Positions 42,101 to 49,417 of a stretch of DNA of 64,000 nucleotides are shown in pieces. A program made the position numbers and the translations under genes. Source of the DNA: an uncultured Aquimarina sp. GTDB taxonomy: Bacteria; Bacteroidota; Bacteroidia; Flavobacteriales; Flavobacteriaceae. The DNA lies in contig CANMSO010000008.1 of assembly GCA_947500545.1 (NCBI GenBank), positions 62,001 to 126,000 on the forward strand, read 5' to 3'. A model generated the notes under the pieces. The model was not told the origin of the DNA. It did not search any database and was given only the letters and a program-made list of their open reading frames with translations. Position 1 is the first letter of the stretch, and each line of letters starts with the position of its first letter.

Positions 42101-42465
42101 CGGGTAGCCGTTTCTTTTACTACGGCAAAAGCTTCGGGAAGAATTTCATTAAGAGCGTTTTCTGTAGCAGTATATGCTTCTTCTTTCAAGATATCTATTT
42201 GGCCATAGATATCTTCCTTCTTATCAATATCTTCGGTAACATTAGCTTCTTCATTAAGTGCTTCGATTTTAGCATTGATCTCTGCACGTGCTTCATTAAT
42301 CCTATTCTTAAATTCGACAGTTTTAGCACGTAATTCGTCATGTGAAAGATCTGGTAAACCTTTTTCTGCTTGTTTTACCAGTTCAACTTTTGGTTGAATG
42401 CTTTTTATATCTTGTTTGGATTTATCTCCAACAAATACTTTTAATACAGAATCTAAAATTCCCAT
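39106..42465 (-). CDS. secA: Preprotein translocase ATPase SecA
   Basis: 1119 aa motor of Sec-dependent export. Walker A TGEGKT at 194-199, DEVDSVLIDDARTPL, the second NBD motifs TNMAGRGTDI and GRAGRQGDPGSS. It is about 220 residues longer than E. coli SecA (901): there is a helical insert before the Walker A site (about 60-110) and a larger one (about 325-480) around the preprotein-binding region. The C-terminus ends LIEKGEWVIVSND, without the Cys-rich zinc tail that binds SecB. Long SecA with this tail is normal for the group. The DUF2795 gene lies upstream. Confidence 0.97.
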   Translation of the reverse strand: MGILDSVLKVFVGDKSKQDIKSIQPKVELVKQAEKGLPDLSHDELRAKTVEFKNRINEARAEINAKIEALNEEANVTEDIDKKEDIYGQIDILKEEAYTATENALNEILPEAFAVVKETATRFANNETIEVTASAYDRELSGTKEHITLNDDKAVWATSWDAAGKEVKWDMIHYDVQLVGGIALHEGKVAEMQTGEGKTLVATLPVYLNALSGNGVHLVTVNDYLARRDSEWMAPIFQFHGLTVDCIDNHRPNSAERRAAYNADITYGTNNEFGFDYLRDNMSHSPEDLVQRPHNYAIIDEVDSVLIDDARTPLIISGPIPKGDVHEFDELKPKIADIVSVQQKYLTTVLAEAKKLIKEGDTKEGGFKLLQVYRGIPKNKALIKFLSEEGVKLLLQKTENFYMQDNNREMHKIDADLYYVIEEKNNQIDLTDKGVDYLSGKDDPDFFVLPQIGMEIAKIEGEGLSKEDEAEKKEDLFRDYSVKSERIHTLRQLLKAYSLFEKDVEYVVMDNKVKIVDEQTGRIMDGRRYSDGLHQAIEAKENVKIEDATQTFATVTLQNYFRMYGKLSGMTGTAVTEAGELWEIYKLDVVEIPTNRPIARKDMEDLVYKTKREKYNAVIEQVTELSRAGRPVLIGTTSVEISELLGRMLTIRKVPHNVLNAKLHKKEADIVAEAGNPGVVTIATNMAGRGTDIKLSDEVKAAGGLAIVGTERHDSRRVDRQLRGRAGRQGDPGSSQFYVSLEDNLMRLFGSERIAKMMDRMGLKEGEVIQHSMISKSIERAQKKVEENNFGVRKRLLEYDDVMNAQREVVYKRRYHALFGERLRVDIANMIYDTSEVIAEGNKVAQDFKNFEFELIRYFSMSSPVSEEEFEKMDPQKIAGEIYKAAYEHYQDKMKRNAESAYPVIKQVYEDPSSKYERILVPFTDGVKSINVATDLQKAYESGGKQLITDFEKNITLAIIDDAWKTHLRKMDELKQSVQLAVHEQKDPLLIYKFEAFELFKAMIEEVNKDVISFLFKGELPTGNTQDISEARQVRRKEKLETSKEEIPNMDERAAQSRTAGQTQGRPQVTETIVREQPKIGRNDKVTIKHVMSGENKTLKYKQAIPLIEKGEWVIVSND

Positions 42466-42649
42466 AATTTATGGTTGTGTGTTTAATGAGATTTAATTTC
42501 AAAAAGAAACTAACTGACTGAACCTCTTTAAGGTAACATTCAGGTTAGATCTCCAATATCTGGGATCTATTGCTATCTCAGGACCTAAGCGGTCATGTTA
42601 TACAATACTTTTGCGATGTAAAAACACCATAAAAGTGGCGTAATTTACG

Positions 42650-42676
42650 CAAAAAAAAAGCCTCTTGCGAGACTTT
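42650..42676 (-). terminator. Terminator of the DUF2795 gene (minus strand)
   Basis: On the minus strand AAGTCTC, loop GCAA, GAGGCTT (plus-strand positions 42658-42675) forms seven pairs including one G-T, followed by a run of nine T. It separates the DUF2795 gene from secA, so the two are not read through completely. The rest of the gap 42466-42694 shows no clear feature. Confidence 0.7.
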
Positions 42677-42694
42677 TAATACTATTTCATTTTT

Positions 42695-42916
42695 TTAATA
42701 TTCATCCTCATTCCAAAGATAATCTTCATCTGTTGGATAATCTGGCCATATTTCATCTATTGAGTCATACGAGTCTCCTTCATCTTCAATTGACTGTAGA
42801 TTCTCTACAACCTCCAGAGGTGCTCCAGTACGAATTGCGTAATCTATTAACTCGTCTTTTGTAGCTGGCCAAGGCGCATCACTTAAATATGACGCTAATT
42901 CTAAAGTCCAATACAT
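42695..42916 (-). CDS. DUF2795 family small protein
   Basis: 73 aa. The core LASYLSDAPWPATKDELIDYAIRTGAPLEVVENL is the DUF2795 helical fold, followed by an acidic tail (EDEGDSYDSIDEIWPDYPTDEDYLW). In flavobacteria this gene is often found next to secA, as here. Function unknown. It has a terminator of its own. Confidence 0.88.
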   Translation of the reverse strand: MYWTLELASYLSDAPWPATKDELIDYAIRTGAPLEVVENLQSIEDEGDSYDSIDEIWPDYPTDEDYLWNEDEY

Positions 42917-43054
42917 ATGTTTACTGGTTTAATTTTTTTGCAAAAATAATTTTTTAGTTTAAAAAGTCAAGTAAAAAACTAATTATTTAAACAATAATTA
43001 TAAGAACGTGATTTTTTTGGGTACTCCCTTATTAATTTTGCAGTGTTAATTTTT

Positions 43055-43630
43055 CTATGAATTCTTTGATGGAATCCACTTTATTTCATCTGCTTTGAGA
43101 TCATGTGACAACTTTCGTGCCAGTACAAAAAGATAGTCAGATAGTCGGTTTAGATATTGCAGAGTTGTCTCTTCAAAAGGCTCAAGTTCATACAATGCCA
43201 CGGCCAAACGCTCGGCCCTACGGCAAACACAGCGAGCAATGTGACAGAATGACACGGTCTGGTGTCCCCCAGGTAATACAAAGTTGGTCATTGGCGGTAA
43301 GGATTCATTCATTCTATCCATTTCTTTTTCGAGCAACTCGATATCTTCAATTGAAACTGTAGGTATGTTGAGTCGTTTTTGCCCGCTCTTTAAAATTGCC
43401 TTTTCTGGGTCGGTGGCTAGAACAGCACCCACTGTAAAGAGTTTATCTTGTATGTCGATTAGTACTTTTTTACTAAGTTCATCAATATTTTGATCTCTAA
43501 TTAAACCAATATGTGAGTTTAATTCATCAACAGTACCATAACTATCAATGCGGATATGGTGTTTAGGAACTCTTGTGCCACCAAATAGAGCTGTAGTACC
43601 TTTATCCCCAGTTTTTGTGTATATTTTCAT
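43055..43630 (-). CDS. Cob(I)alamin adenosyltransferase, PduO type
   Basis: 191 aa. Makes adenosylcobalamin from cob(I)alamin and ATP. N-terminal ATP-binding motif TKTGDKGTTALFGGTRVPKHH, then RIDSYGTVDELNSHIGL and the C-terminal CRRAERLAVALYE, all PduO-type hallmarks. It pairs functionally with MeaB (26055-27131) in methylmalonyl-CoA metabolism. A small membrane ORF lies 12 bases upstream on the same strand. Confidence 0.95.
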   Translation of the reverse strand: MKIYTKTGDKGTTALFGGTRVPKHHIRIDSYGTVDELNSHIGLIRDQNIDELSKKVLIDIQDKLFTVGAVLATDPEKAILKSGQKRLNIPTVSIEDIELLEKEMDRMNESLPPMTNFVLPGGHQTVSFCHIARCVCRRAERLAVALYELEPFEETTLQYLNRLSDYLFVLARKLSHDLKADEIKWIPSKNS

Positions 43631-43642
43631 GTAAAATTTATA

Positions 43643-43816
43643 TTATTTACTGTTTTCCTTTTTCTTTTTGAGGTAATTTTTTTTAAAATTACGTTTGCCT
43701 CGATTATACAGTTTGCTTTTATTTCGTTTTGTATTCAATGATACAAACACAAATAAAATTCCAATCCCTACAATCATTAAAATAAGCTGGGTTTCTTCAG
43801 AAAGAGAATCTAACAT
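43643..43816 (-). CDS. Small single-helix membrane protein with basic tail
   Basis: 57 codons from the ATG at 43816: MLDSLSEETQLILMIVGIGI…, one hydrophobic helix (about residues 10-26), then a strongly basic tail with many Lys, Arg and Asn residues ending KKKKENSK. It lies 12 bases upstream of the cobalamin adenosyltransferase gene and is probably co-transcribed. The frame fills the gap before recR neatly. Function unknown. Confidence 0.5.
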   Translation of the reverse strand: MLDSLSEETQLILMIVGIGILFVFVSLNTKRNKSKLYNRGKRNFKKNYLKKKKENSK

Positions 43817-43908
43817 TATTTTTTACTTTTAAAGTAAAAGTAGAAAAATGCTTTTAATTGAATAGTAAGATTACTAATGTATTTTAAAGCTGTCTTCATT
43901 AAAAATGC

Positions 43909-43916
43909 TAAATTTG
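43909..43916 (+). promoter_or_regulatory. -7 promoter element at the start of recR
   Basis: TAAATTTG is an exact TAnnTTTG and ends one base before the ATG at 43918. Transcription would start near 43922-43924, so translation from the second ATG (43924) would be leaderless or nearly so. The -33 region (TTTA, 43883-43886) is weak. Confidence 0.45.
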
Positions 43917-43923
43917 CATGGCT

Positions 43924-44544
43924 ATGGAATTTTCTTCAAAATTATTAGAGAATGCAGTGTACGAAATGTCTCAATTACCGGGGATAGGCAAACGTACAGC
44001 ATTACGATTAGTACTACATTTATTAAGGCAACCAAAAAGTCAAACAGAACATTTGGTCAAAGCTTTAGGGGTATTGCGACAAGAAATTAAGTTCTGTAAA
44101 AAGTGCCACAGTATAAGTGATGATGATGTTTGTGATATTTGTAGTAACCTTAACCGTTCTCAAGATATTATTTGTGTTGTTGAAGATATTAGAGATGTAA
44201 TGGCTATTGAAAGTACTGGGCAGTACAGGGGTTTGTATCATGTTCTGGGAGGGAAAATAAGTCCTCTGGATGGTATTGGTCCTCAAGATTTAAATATTAG
44301 TTCGCTTATTGAAAAAGTTAAATCAGGATTAATAAATGAATTAATATTTGCATTAAGTGCCACTATGGAAGGAGACACCACTAATTTTTACATATACCGC
44401 CAATTAGAGGGTATACAGGTGAAGACATCTACAATAGCGCGTGGAATTAGTGTAAATGATGAGCTTGAGTACGCAGACGAAGTTACTTTGGGTAGAAGTA
44501 TACTTAATCGAATCCCTTTTGAAAATGCATTAAAAAGTTCGTAA
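43924..44544 (+). CDS. recR: Recombination mediator RecR
   Basis: 206 aa from the ATG at 43924 (MEFSSKLLENAVYEMSQLPGIGKRTA), chosen because the -7 element abuts the ATG at 43918. Helix-hairpin-helix LPGIGKRTALRL; C4 zinc site CKKCHSISDDDVCDIC; TOPRIM domain with IICVVEDIRDVMAIE and the Walker-B-like segment; C-terminal TLGRSILNR. Forms a ring that loads RecA with RecF/RecO at gapped DNA. Length is the family norm (about 200). Confidence 0.96.
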   Translation: MEFSSKLLENAVYEMSQLPGIGKRTALRLVLHLLRQPKSQTEHLVKALGVLRQEIKFCKKCHSISDDDVCDICSNLNRSQDIICVVEDIRDVMAIESTGQYRGLYHVLGGKISPLDGIGPQDLNISSLIEKVKSGLINELIFALSATMEGDTTNFYIYRQLEGIQVKTSTIARGISVNDELEYADEVTLGRSILNRIPFENALKSS

Positions 44545-44665
44545 AATACTTGAACCTGAAAAATTGATCCTCTAAAATGAGTCATAATCACTTTTATAGC
44601 CGCCAGATAAAGTACTTACCATGATGTGTTTCGTCTGATCTTTTACTAAAAATTAGCCTCGCCAG

Positions 44666-45793
44666 ATGAAATTATCAATAATCATAGTTAACTATAATGT
44701 TCGTTATTTTATAGAACAATGCATCCTAAGTATTAAAGAAGCTACGTCATCTATGGACGCAGAAATCATTATAGTTGATAATAGTTCTAAGGATGAAAGT
44801 TGTCAAATGATAAAAGATTGCTTTCCCGAAATTATACTCATCGAAAATAAAGAAAATAAAGGTTTTGCAGCAGCAAATAATCAAGGCGTATTGGTAGCCA
44901 CAGGAGATTGTTTATGTTTTCTCAATCCCGATACGGTATTAGCTTCTAATACATTCATGAAGATTCTGAAAATACAAAAACAATTACCTCATGCTGGATT
45001 ATTAGGGCCAAAACTTATAAATGGAGTGGGAGATTTTCTTCATGAAAGTAAACGAAATATACCTTCACCATTAACCTCTTTCAGAAGGCTTTTTGGAATC
45101 AAAATTGGGTATGTGAAAAATTATTATGCAGATCACATACCAAGTAATAGTATTGGTTATGTAGATGTGTTAGTAGGTGCATTTATGTTAGTAAAGAAAG
45201 AAAGTTACCTCTCAGTTGGAGGTTTTGACGAGGATTATTTCATATTCGGAGAAGATATTGATTTGGCATACAAGATTAAAAAGAAAGGTTTGCTAAACTA
45301 TTATATAGGTAATGTGGTTGCTATTCATTACCGCGGAGAAAGTACAGACCGCAATGCAGTCTATGTAAGACAGTTTTATGATGCAATGCGGCTATTTTAT
45401 AAGAAACACTTTAGGAGTAATGCAACCTTAGATTTTATGGTTTCTGTTGCCATACGCTTAGTATCGGTAATACAATCTTTTAAGAATTTCGATAAGAAGA
45501 AAAGAATTATCGAGCGATATTGTTTAATAACAAATGATGAGAGTTTATACAGTAAAATAGCATCAAAGTTAAGTGCAGAAGTCAAAATTCTAGACAGGGT
45601 AGGAAAAGAAGATTTGGGTGATACGAATATCGAGATTATATTTGATAACAATTTCATTAGTTTTGGGGAAATTATCGATCAAATGCAGAAATTAAGAAAA
45701 GATAATATTACCTTTAAAATTAGACCAAAAAATTGTAATTACATTTTGGGGAGTGATTTTAGTGATGGAAAAGGAGAGGTAATTACATTTTAA
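44666..45793 (+). CDS. Glycosyltransferase family 2
   Basis: 375 aa. GT-A fold: nucleotide-binding start LSIIIVNYNVRYFIEQCI, IIIVDNSSKDES, the DxD-equivalent in FLNPDTVL, and GGFDEDYFIFGEDIDLAYKIKKKG with the catalytic ED. Residues after about 260 have no clear GT2 match and may be a C-terminal accessory part. Makes rhamnosyl- or similar transfers in cell-surface polysaccharide synthesis; acceptor unknown. It follows recR by 121 bases and has no further polysaccharide genes next to it. Confidence 0.9.
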   Translation: MKLSIIIVNYNVRYFIEQCILSIKEATSSMDAEIIIVDNSSKDESCQMIKDCFPEIILIENKENKGFAAANNQGVLVATGDCLCFLNPDTVLASNTFMKILKIQKQLPHAGLLGPKLINGVGDFLHESKRNIPSPLTSFRRLFGIKIGYVKNYYADHIPSNSIGYVDVLVGAFMLVKKESYLSVGGFDEDYFIFGEDIDLAYKIKKKGLLNYYIGNVVAIHYRGESTDRNAVYVRQFYDAMRLFYKKHFRSNATLDFMVSVAIRLVSVIQSFKNFDKKKRIIERYCLITNDESLYSKIASKLSAEVKILDRVGKEDLGDTNIEIIFDNNFISFGEIIDQMQKLRKDNITFKIRPKNCNYILGSDFSDGKGEVITF

Positions 45794-45882
45794 ATAAATT
45801 TTAATAAAGAAAAACTAATTTTTAGGCTTATTTTTAATTAAATTCGCAAAAAAATAACTTTTAAACACTTTTAATTACGGAT

Positions 45883-47238
45883 ATGGCAAAATTTGAGCTT
45901 AAACTTCCAAAGATGGGCGAGAGTGTTGCAGAAGCAACAATAACAACTTGGTTAAAAGAAGTTGGAGATACTATCGAACTGGATGATGCTGTAGTAGAGA
46001 TTGCTACTGACAAAGTGGATAGCGAGGTGCCTTGTGAAGTAGAAGGGGTATTGTTGGAGAAACTTTTTGAGGTAGATGATGTTGTACAGGTGGGGCAAAC
46101 TATTGCCATAATTGAAACAGAAGGTGAAGGGAGTATTGATTCTGGTAAGGAGGAAACTCAAACTGAATCTGTGGTTGAAGCTCCTAAAGAGGCAATAACT
46201 ATAGAGAACCAAATAGCAGAGGTAACAGAAGTAGCAGCAAGCGCAGCTGTTGATTTTTCTGAGAGCAGCAAGTTTTATTCACCTTTGGTTAAGAATATAG
46301 CTGCTGCAGAGAATGTGTCTTTATCAGAATTAGAGGCTATTTCTGGAACAGGAAAGGATGGTCGTGTAACCAAAAATGATATTCTTCAATTTGTAGAGGA
46401 TCGTAAGAATGGTAAGACTAAAGCACAACCGGTAGTCCAATCTCCAAAAGAAGAAGTAAAAGTTGCACAAACCATAACTCCAATCAAAAAGCAGGAAGCT
46501 CCTAAAGCAGCACCTGTTGTGGCTTCTGGAGAAGATGAAATTATCGAGATGACAAGGATGGGGAAACTCATTGCACATCACATGGTAGAATCTGTGCAGA
46601 CATCGGCTCATGTGCAATCTTTTATTGAGGCAGATGTAACCAATATATGGAACTGGAGAAAGAAAGTTAAAGGAGATTTTATGAAGAGAGAAGGAGAGAA
46701 CCTTACGTTTACTCCAATCTTTATGGAAGCGGTAGCAAAAGCAATTAGAGACTTTCCAATGATTAATATTTCTGTTTCAGGAGATACTGTTATCAAAAAG
46801 AAAAATATAAACCTTGGTATGGCGGCAGCCCTGGCAGATGGTAACTTAATTGTTCCTGTGATCAAAAATGCAGATCAGTTAAATTTGGTTGGTATGACCA
46901 AGGCAGTTAATGATTTGGCAGGTCGTGCTCGTAACAATGCACTTAAACCAGACGATATTCAAGGAGGAACCTATACTGTAACCAATGTGGGAACATTTGG
47001 CAGTATAATGGGTACACCAATTATTAATCAACCGCAAGTTGCAATATTAGCCTTGGGAGCAATTAGAAAAGTACCAGCGGTTATCGAAACTCCTGATGGA
47101 GACTTTATCGGAATCCGATACAAAATGTTCTTATCACATTCTTATGACCATAGAGTAGTAAATGGAGCATTAGGGGGGCAGTTTGTGCAAAGAGTTAAAG
47201 ATTATCTTGAAGCTTTTGATGTGAATAGAGAGTTCTAG
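45883..47238 (+). CDS. 2-oxoacid dehydrogenase E2, dihydrolipoamide acyltransferase
   Basis: 451 aa. Lipoyl domain with the lipoylated Lys43 (IATDKVDSEVP), an acidic/Ala linker, a peripheral-subunit-binding domain (YSPLVKNIAAAENVSLSELEAISGTGKDGRVTKNDI, about 126-162), a second linker and the catalytic domain from about 220. The active-site motif reads SYDHRVVNGALGG; the usual form is HRxxDG, so Asp is Asn here. Probably the branched-chain or mixed oxoacid complex E2; E1 and E3 are not in the window. Cytoplasmic. A terminator follows. Confidence 0.92.
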   Translation: MAKFELKLPKMGESVAEATITTWLKEVGDTIELDDAVVEIATDKVDSEVPCEVEGVLLEKLFEVDDVVQVGQTIAIIETEGEGSIDSGKEETQTESVVEAPKEAITIENQIAEVTEVAASAAVDFSESSKFYSPLVKNIAAAENVSLSELEAISGTGKDGRVTKNDILQFVEDRKNGKTKAQPVVQSPKEEVKVAQTITPIKKQEAPKAAPVVASGEDEIIEMTRMGKLIAHHMVESVQTSAHVQSFIEADVTNIWNWRKKVKGDFMKREGENLTFTPIFMEAVAKAIRDFPMINISVSGDTVIKKKNINLGMAAALADGNLIVPVIKNADQLNLVGMTKAVNDLAGRARNNALKPDDIQGGTYTVTNVGTFGSIMGTPIINQPQVAILALGAIRKVPAVIETPDGDFIGIRYKMFLSHSYDHRVVNGALGGQFVQRVKDYLEAFDVNREF

Positions 47239-47260
47239 TAAGAACATAATTTCCAAAAAT

Positions 47261-47295
47261 AAAAAAACCACAACAAGAACTGTTGTGGTTTTTTT
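47261..47295 (+). terminator. Terminator of the E2 gene
   Basis: AAAAAAACCACAACA (47261-47275), loop AGAAC, TGTTGTGGTTTTTTT (47281-47295): a perfect 15-bp stem with T run, 22 bases after the E2 stop. Confidence 0.9.
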
Positions 47296-47439
47296 ATTTG
47301 TAGAATTTTGTGTTAATTTAAAGTAATGCAATAATTACAGCAGTTAGAACTCATTTTATAAAATTAAAAAGTGCATATTGTTACTAGAAAATTTGAAGTA
47401 AAAATATACCTTGATCAATGTGTATTGGTGTATCAAACC

Positions 47440-48099
47440 ATGGGGTTAACAGCATGTGTAAAGGAGTTACATATTCAGGTTTTAAAAAGGAAAGTGAGAT
47501 TTCCACTTTTAGAATATTGCGCAAAGACATTATATCAGAAAATTCCTGAAAGCGAACATATTATTTTTTGTGATCAGATCGAAGCATTACATACAGAGGG
47601 AGGAAATGTTATATTGGGGATGATGTTGCAAATCAGATTGATTGACAATTTTAAGCAGTCTATTGAGAAAGCAACAGAATATGTGTCAAATGCCGATGTT
47701 TGGTACGTTTGCGATATTATCGGAGAGCGCGTATTTGGATACGCATTACTAAATTGGCCAGTCAAAACGATCCCAGAAATAAAAAGACTATCTAATCATC
47801 CTGCTAATTGGGTTATTCGTTCTTTAGGAGCAGGAATTCATTATGCTATTAAAAAAGGTTTGGATGAAAACAACGTAAAAACAGTTTTTAGGCTATTACT
47901 TTCTATGGCAAATACAAAAGATAAAGAAATAAGACAAGGCGTCGGTTGGGCGGCCAAAACTACGGCGAAATTTCATCCAGAGATTATAGATTTTTTTCAG
48001 AAAGAAATTGATAATGAAGAACAGGTCGCTAACTGGTTTAGAGTTAAAATCGATATTGGTTTAAAGAGAAATAATTATGCCAAAAGAAATCGAAGTTAA
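47440..48099 (+). CDS. AlkD-like HEAT-repeat DNA alkylation repair protein
   Basis: 220 aa from the ATG at 47440; the open frame extends to a GTG at 47371. HEAT-type helices. Segments fit the DNA glycosylase AlkD: NADVWYVCDIIGERVFG (AlkD NWDLVD), NWVIRSLGAGIHYAIKKG, and KEIRQGVGWAAKTTAKFHPEIIDFFQKE (AlkD KAIGWALRE…P…F). The Asp of VCDIIG would be the catalytic one. AlkD removes 3- and 7-alkylpurines. It overlaps the SPL-like gene by 23 bases, so they are translated together. Confidence 0.7.
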   Translation: MGLTACVKELHIQVLKRKVRFPLLEYCAKTLYQKIPESEHIIFCDQIEALHTEGGNVILGMMLQIRLIDNFKQSIEKATEYVSNADVWYVCDIIGERVFGYALLNWPVKTIPEIKRLSNHPANWVIRSLGAGIHYAIKKGLDENNVKTVFRLLLSMANTKDKEIRQGVGWAAKTTAKFHPEIIDFFQKEIDNEEQVANWFRVKIDIGLKRNNYAKRNRS

Positions 48100-48982
48100 G
48101 TCGGTCTTAAACAAGACAAAAAGGAGGGACGATTGGTTTCTGGATGACTATACATTCAACCCATATAGTAGTTGTTCATTTAATTGTTTGTATTGTTATA
48201 TAAGAGGAAGCAAGTACGGAGAGAACCTTGAAAATAGTTTGTCGGTTAAGGTTAATGCTATAGATGTATTAGATAAGCAATTGGCAAATAGAGCAAAGAA
48301 AAATCAGTATGGTATAATTGTATTGTCTTCTGCAACAGATCCTTATTTGCAAATTGAAGAAGAATATGAATTAACCAGAAAAGCACTGAAAGTAATTCTT
48401 AAGCATAGATTTCCTGTTCATATTATTACTAAATCAGATTTAATTGAAAGAGATTTTGACATACTTAAACAAATAGATAAATTGGCCATTCTACCTAGAG
48501 ACTTGACAGGTTTGGGTAGAGGAGTAATTATTTCTTTTTCGTTCTCATCCCTTGAAGATAGCGTTGCCAAAATATTTGAACCTGGCGCGACGAGACCTTC
48601 CAAGAGGTTATTGGCGTTAGAAAAATCGGTTAATTATGGTTTCCTGACTGGTGTTAGTTTAATGCCGTTATTGCCATACATATCTGATACCAGAGAGCAA
48701 TTGCATTTTATGTTTTCTACATTAAAAAATAAAAAAATAGATTATATTCTTCCGGCTACCATTACCCTATTTGGAAATGGTAAATCAGATAGTAAAACAC
48801 TTGTGCTAAATGCTATTAAAAAGCATTATCCAGAACTCTTGGTTAAATATCATAAATTCTTTAATAATAACTCAAATATGCCGAATTATTACACCGATGC
48901 GTTCTATAAGAAAATGAAAGAACTTTGTAATGAATATGAATTAAATAATGCAATATTAAAGGGAGCACAGAAAAGAGGTTAA
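48077..48982 (+). CDS. SPL-family radical SAM protein
   Basis: 301 aa. Radical-SAM iron-sulfur site CSFNCLYC (Cys33, Cys37, Cys40) in FNPYSSCSFNCLYCY, then SSATDPYLQIEEEYELTRKAL and FSFSSLEDSVAKIFEPGATRPSKRL, typical of spore photoproduct lyase-like proteins (the PA0069/Rv2578c group). In spore formers SPL repairs thymine dimers; this non-sporulating bacterium must use it otherwise. It overlaps the AlkD-like gene, which supports a nucleic-acid-repair role. Confidence 0.85.
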   Translation: MPKEIEVKSVLNKTKRRDDWFLDDYTFNPYSSCSFNCLYCYIRGSKYGENLENSLSVKVNAIDVLDKQLANRAKKNQYGIIVLSSATDPYLQIEEEYELTRKALKVILKHRFPVHIITKSDLIERDFDILKQIDKLAILPRDLTGLGRGVIISFSFSSLEDSVAKIFEPGATRPSKRLLALEKSVNYGFLTGVSLMPLLPYISDTREQLHFMFSTLKNKKIDYILPATITLFGNGKSDSKTLVLNAIKKHYPELLVKYHKFFNNNSNMPNYYTDAFYKKMKELCNEYELNNAILKGAQKRG

Positions 48983-49011
48983 AATAAAAATATTCAAACT
49001 GTTTTGTATAT

Positions 49012-49389
49012 CTATTGCATACTATCTTTCTTTTTTAACCCTTTACTTCGTTTTACATCAATAGTCTCTAATTCATCATTTACAATTAAGTCATAGGTGT
49101 AATGTGATTCTACATCTGTTAACGGGATCAGAATTAACATCTGTGCTTTGCTGTTGGCTGGTATAATTTTGATAATAGGCCTATGAGCGCTTTTACGATA
49201 TCCAATGGGGCTTATTTTTAGAAATACACTTTTATCTGTATCTGTATCATTTTGGACATAGATAATAGTTCGTTTTTTTTGTTTGTCTTCAATTAAGCGA
49301 ACAGGATTTTCTTGAGAATATGTGGTGATCCCAATTAAAAAAATAAAGATGGATGATAATATAAAACTCTTTTTTATCGAAATGAGCAT
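49012..49389 (-). CDS. Secreted hypothetical protein of the metal operon tail
   Basis: 125 aa with signal peptide (…FIFLIGITTYSQ). Beta-rich body (RTIIYVQNDTDTDKSVFLKISPIGYRKSAHRPII…) and a basic end (RSKGLKKKDSMQ). No family recognised. It lies 28 bases after the second metal permease gene on the same strand and could be the last gene of that operon, or a unit of its own. Confidence 0.6.
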   Translation of the reverse strand: MLISIKKSFILSSIFIFLIGITTYSQENPVRLIEDKQKKRTIIYVQNDTDTDKSVFLKISPIGYRKSAHRPIIKIIPANSKAQMLILIPLTDVESHYTYDLIVNDELETIDVKRSKGLKKKDSMQ

Positions 49390-49417
49390 TGCTCTTTTTT
49401 TTATAAAGATATCAATT

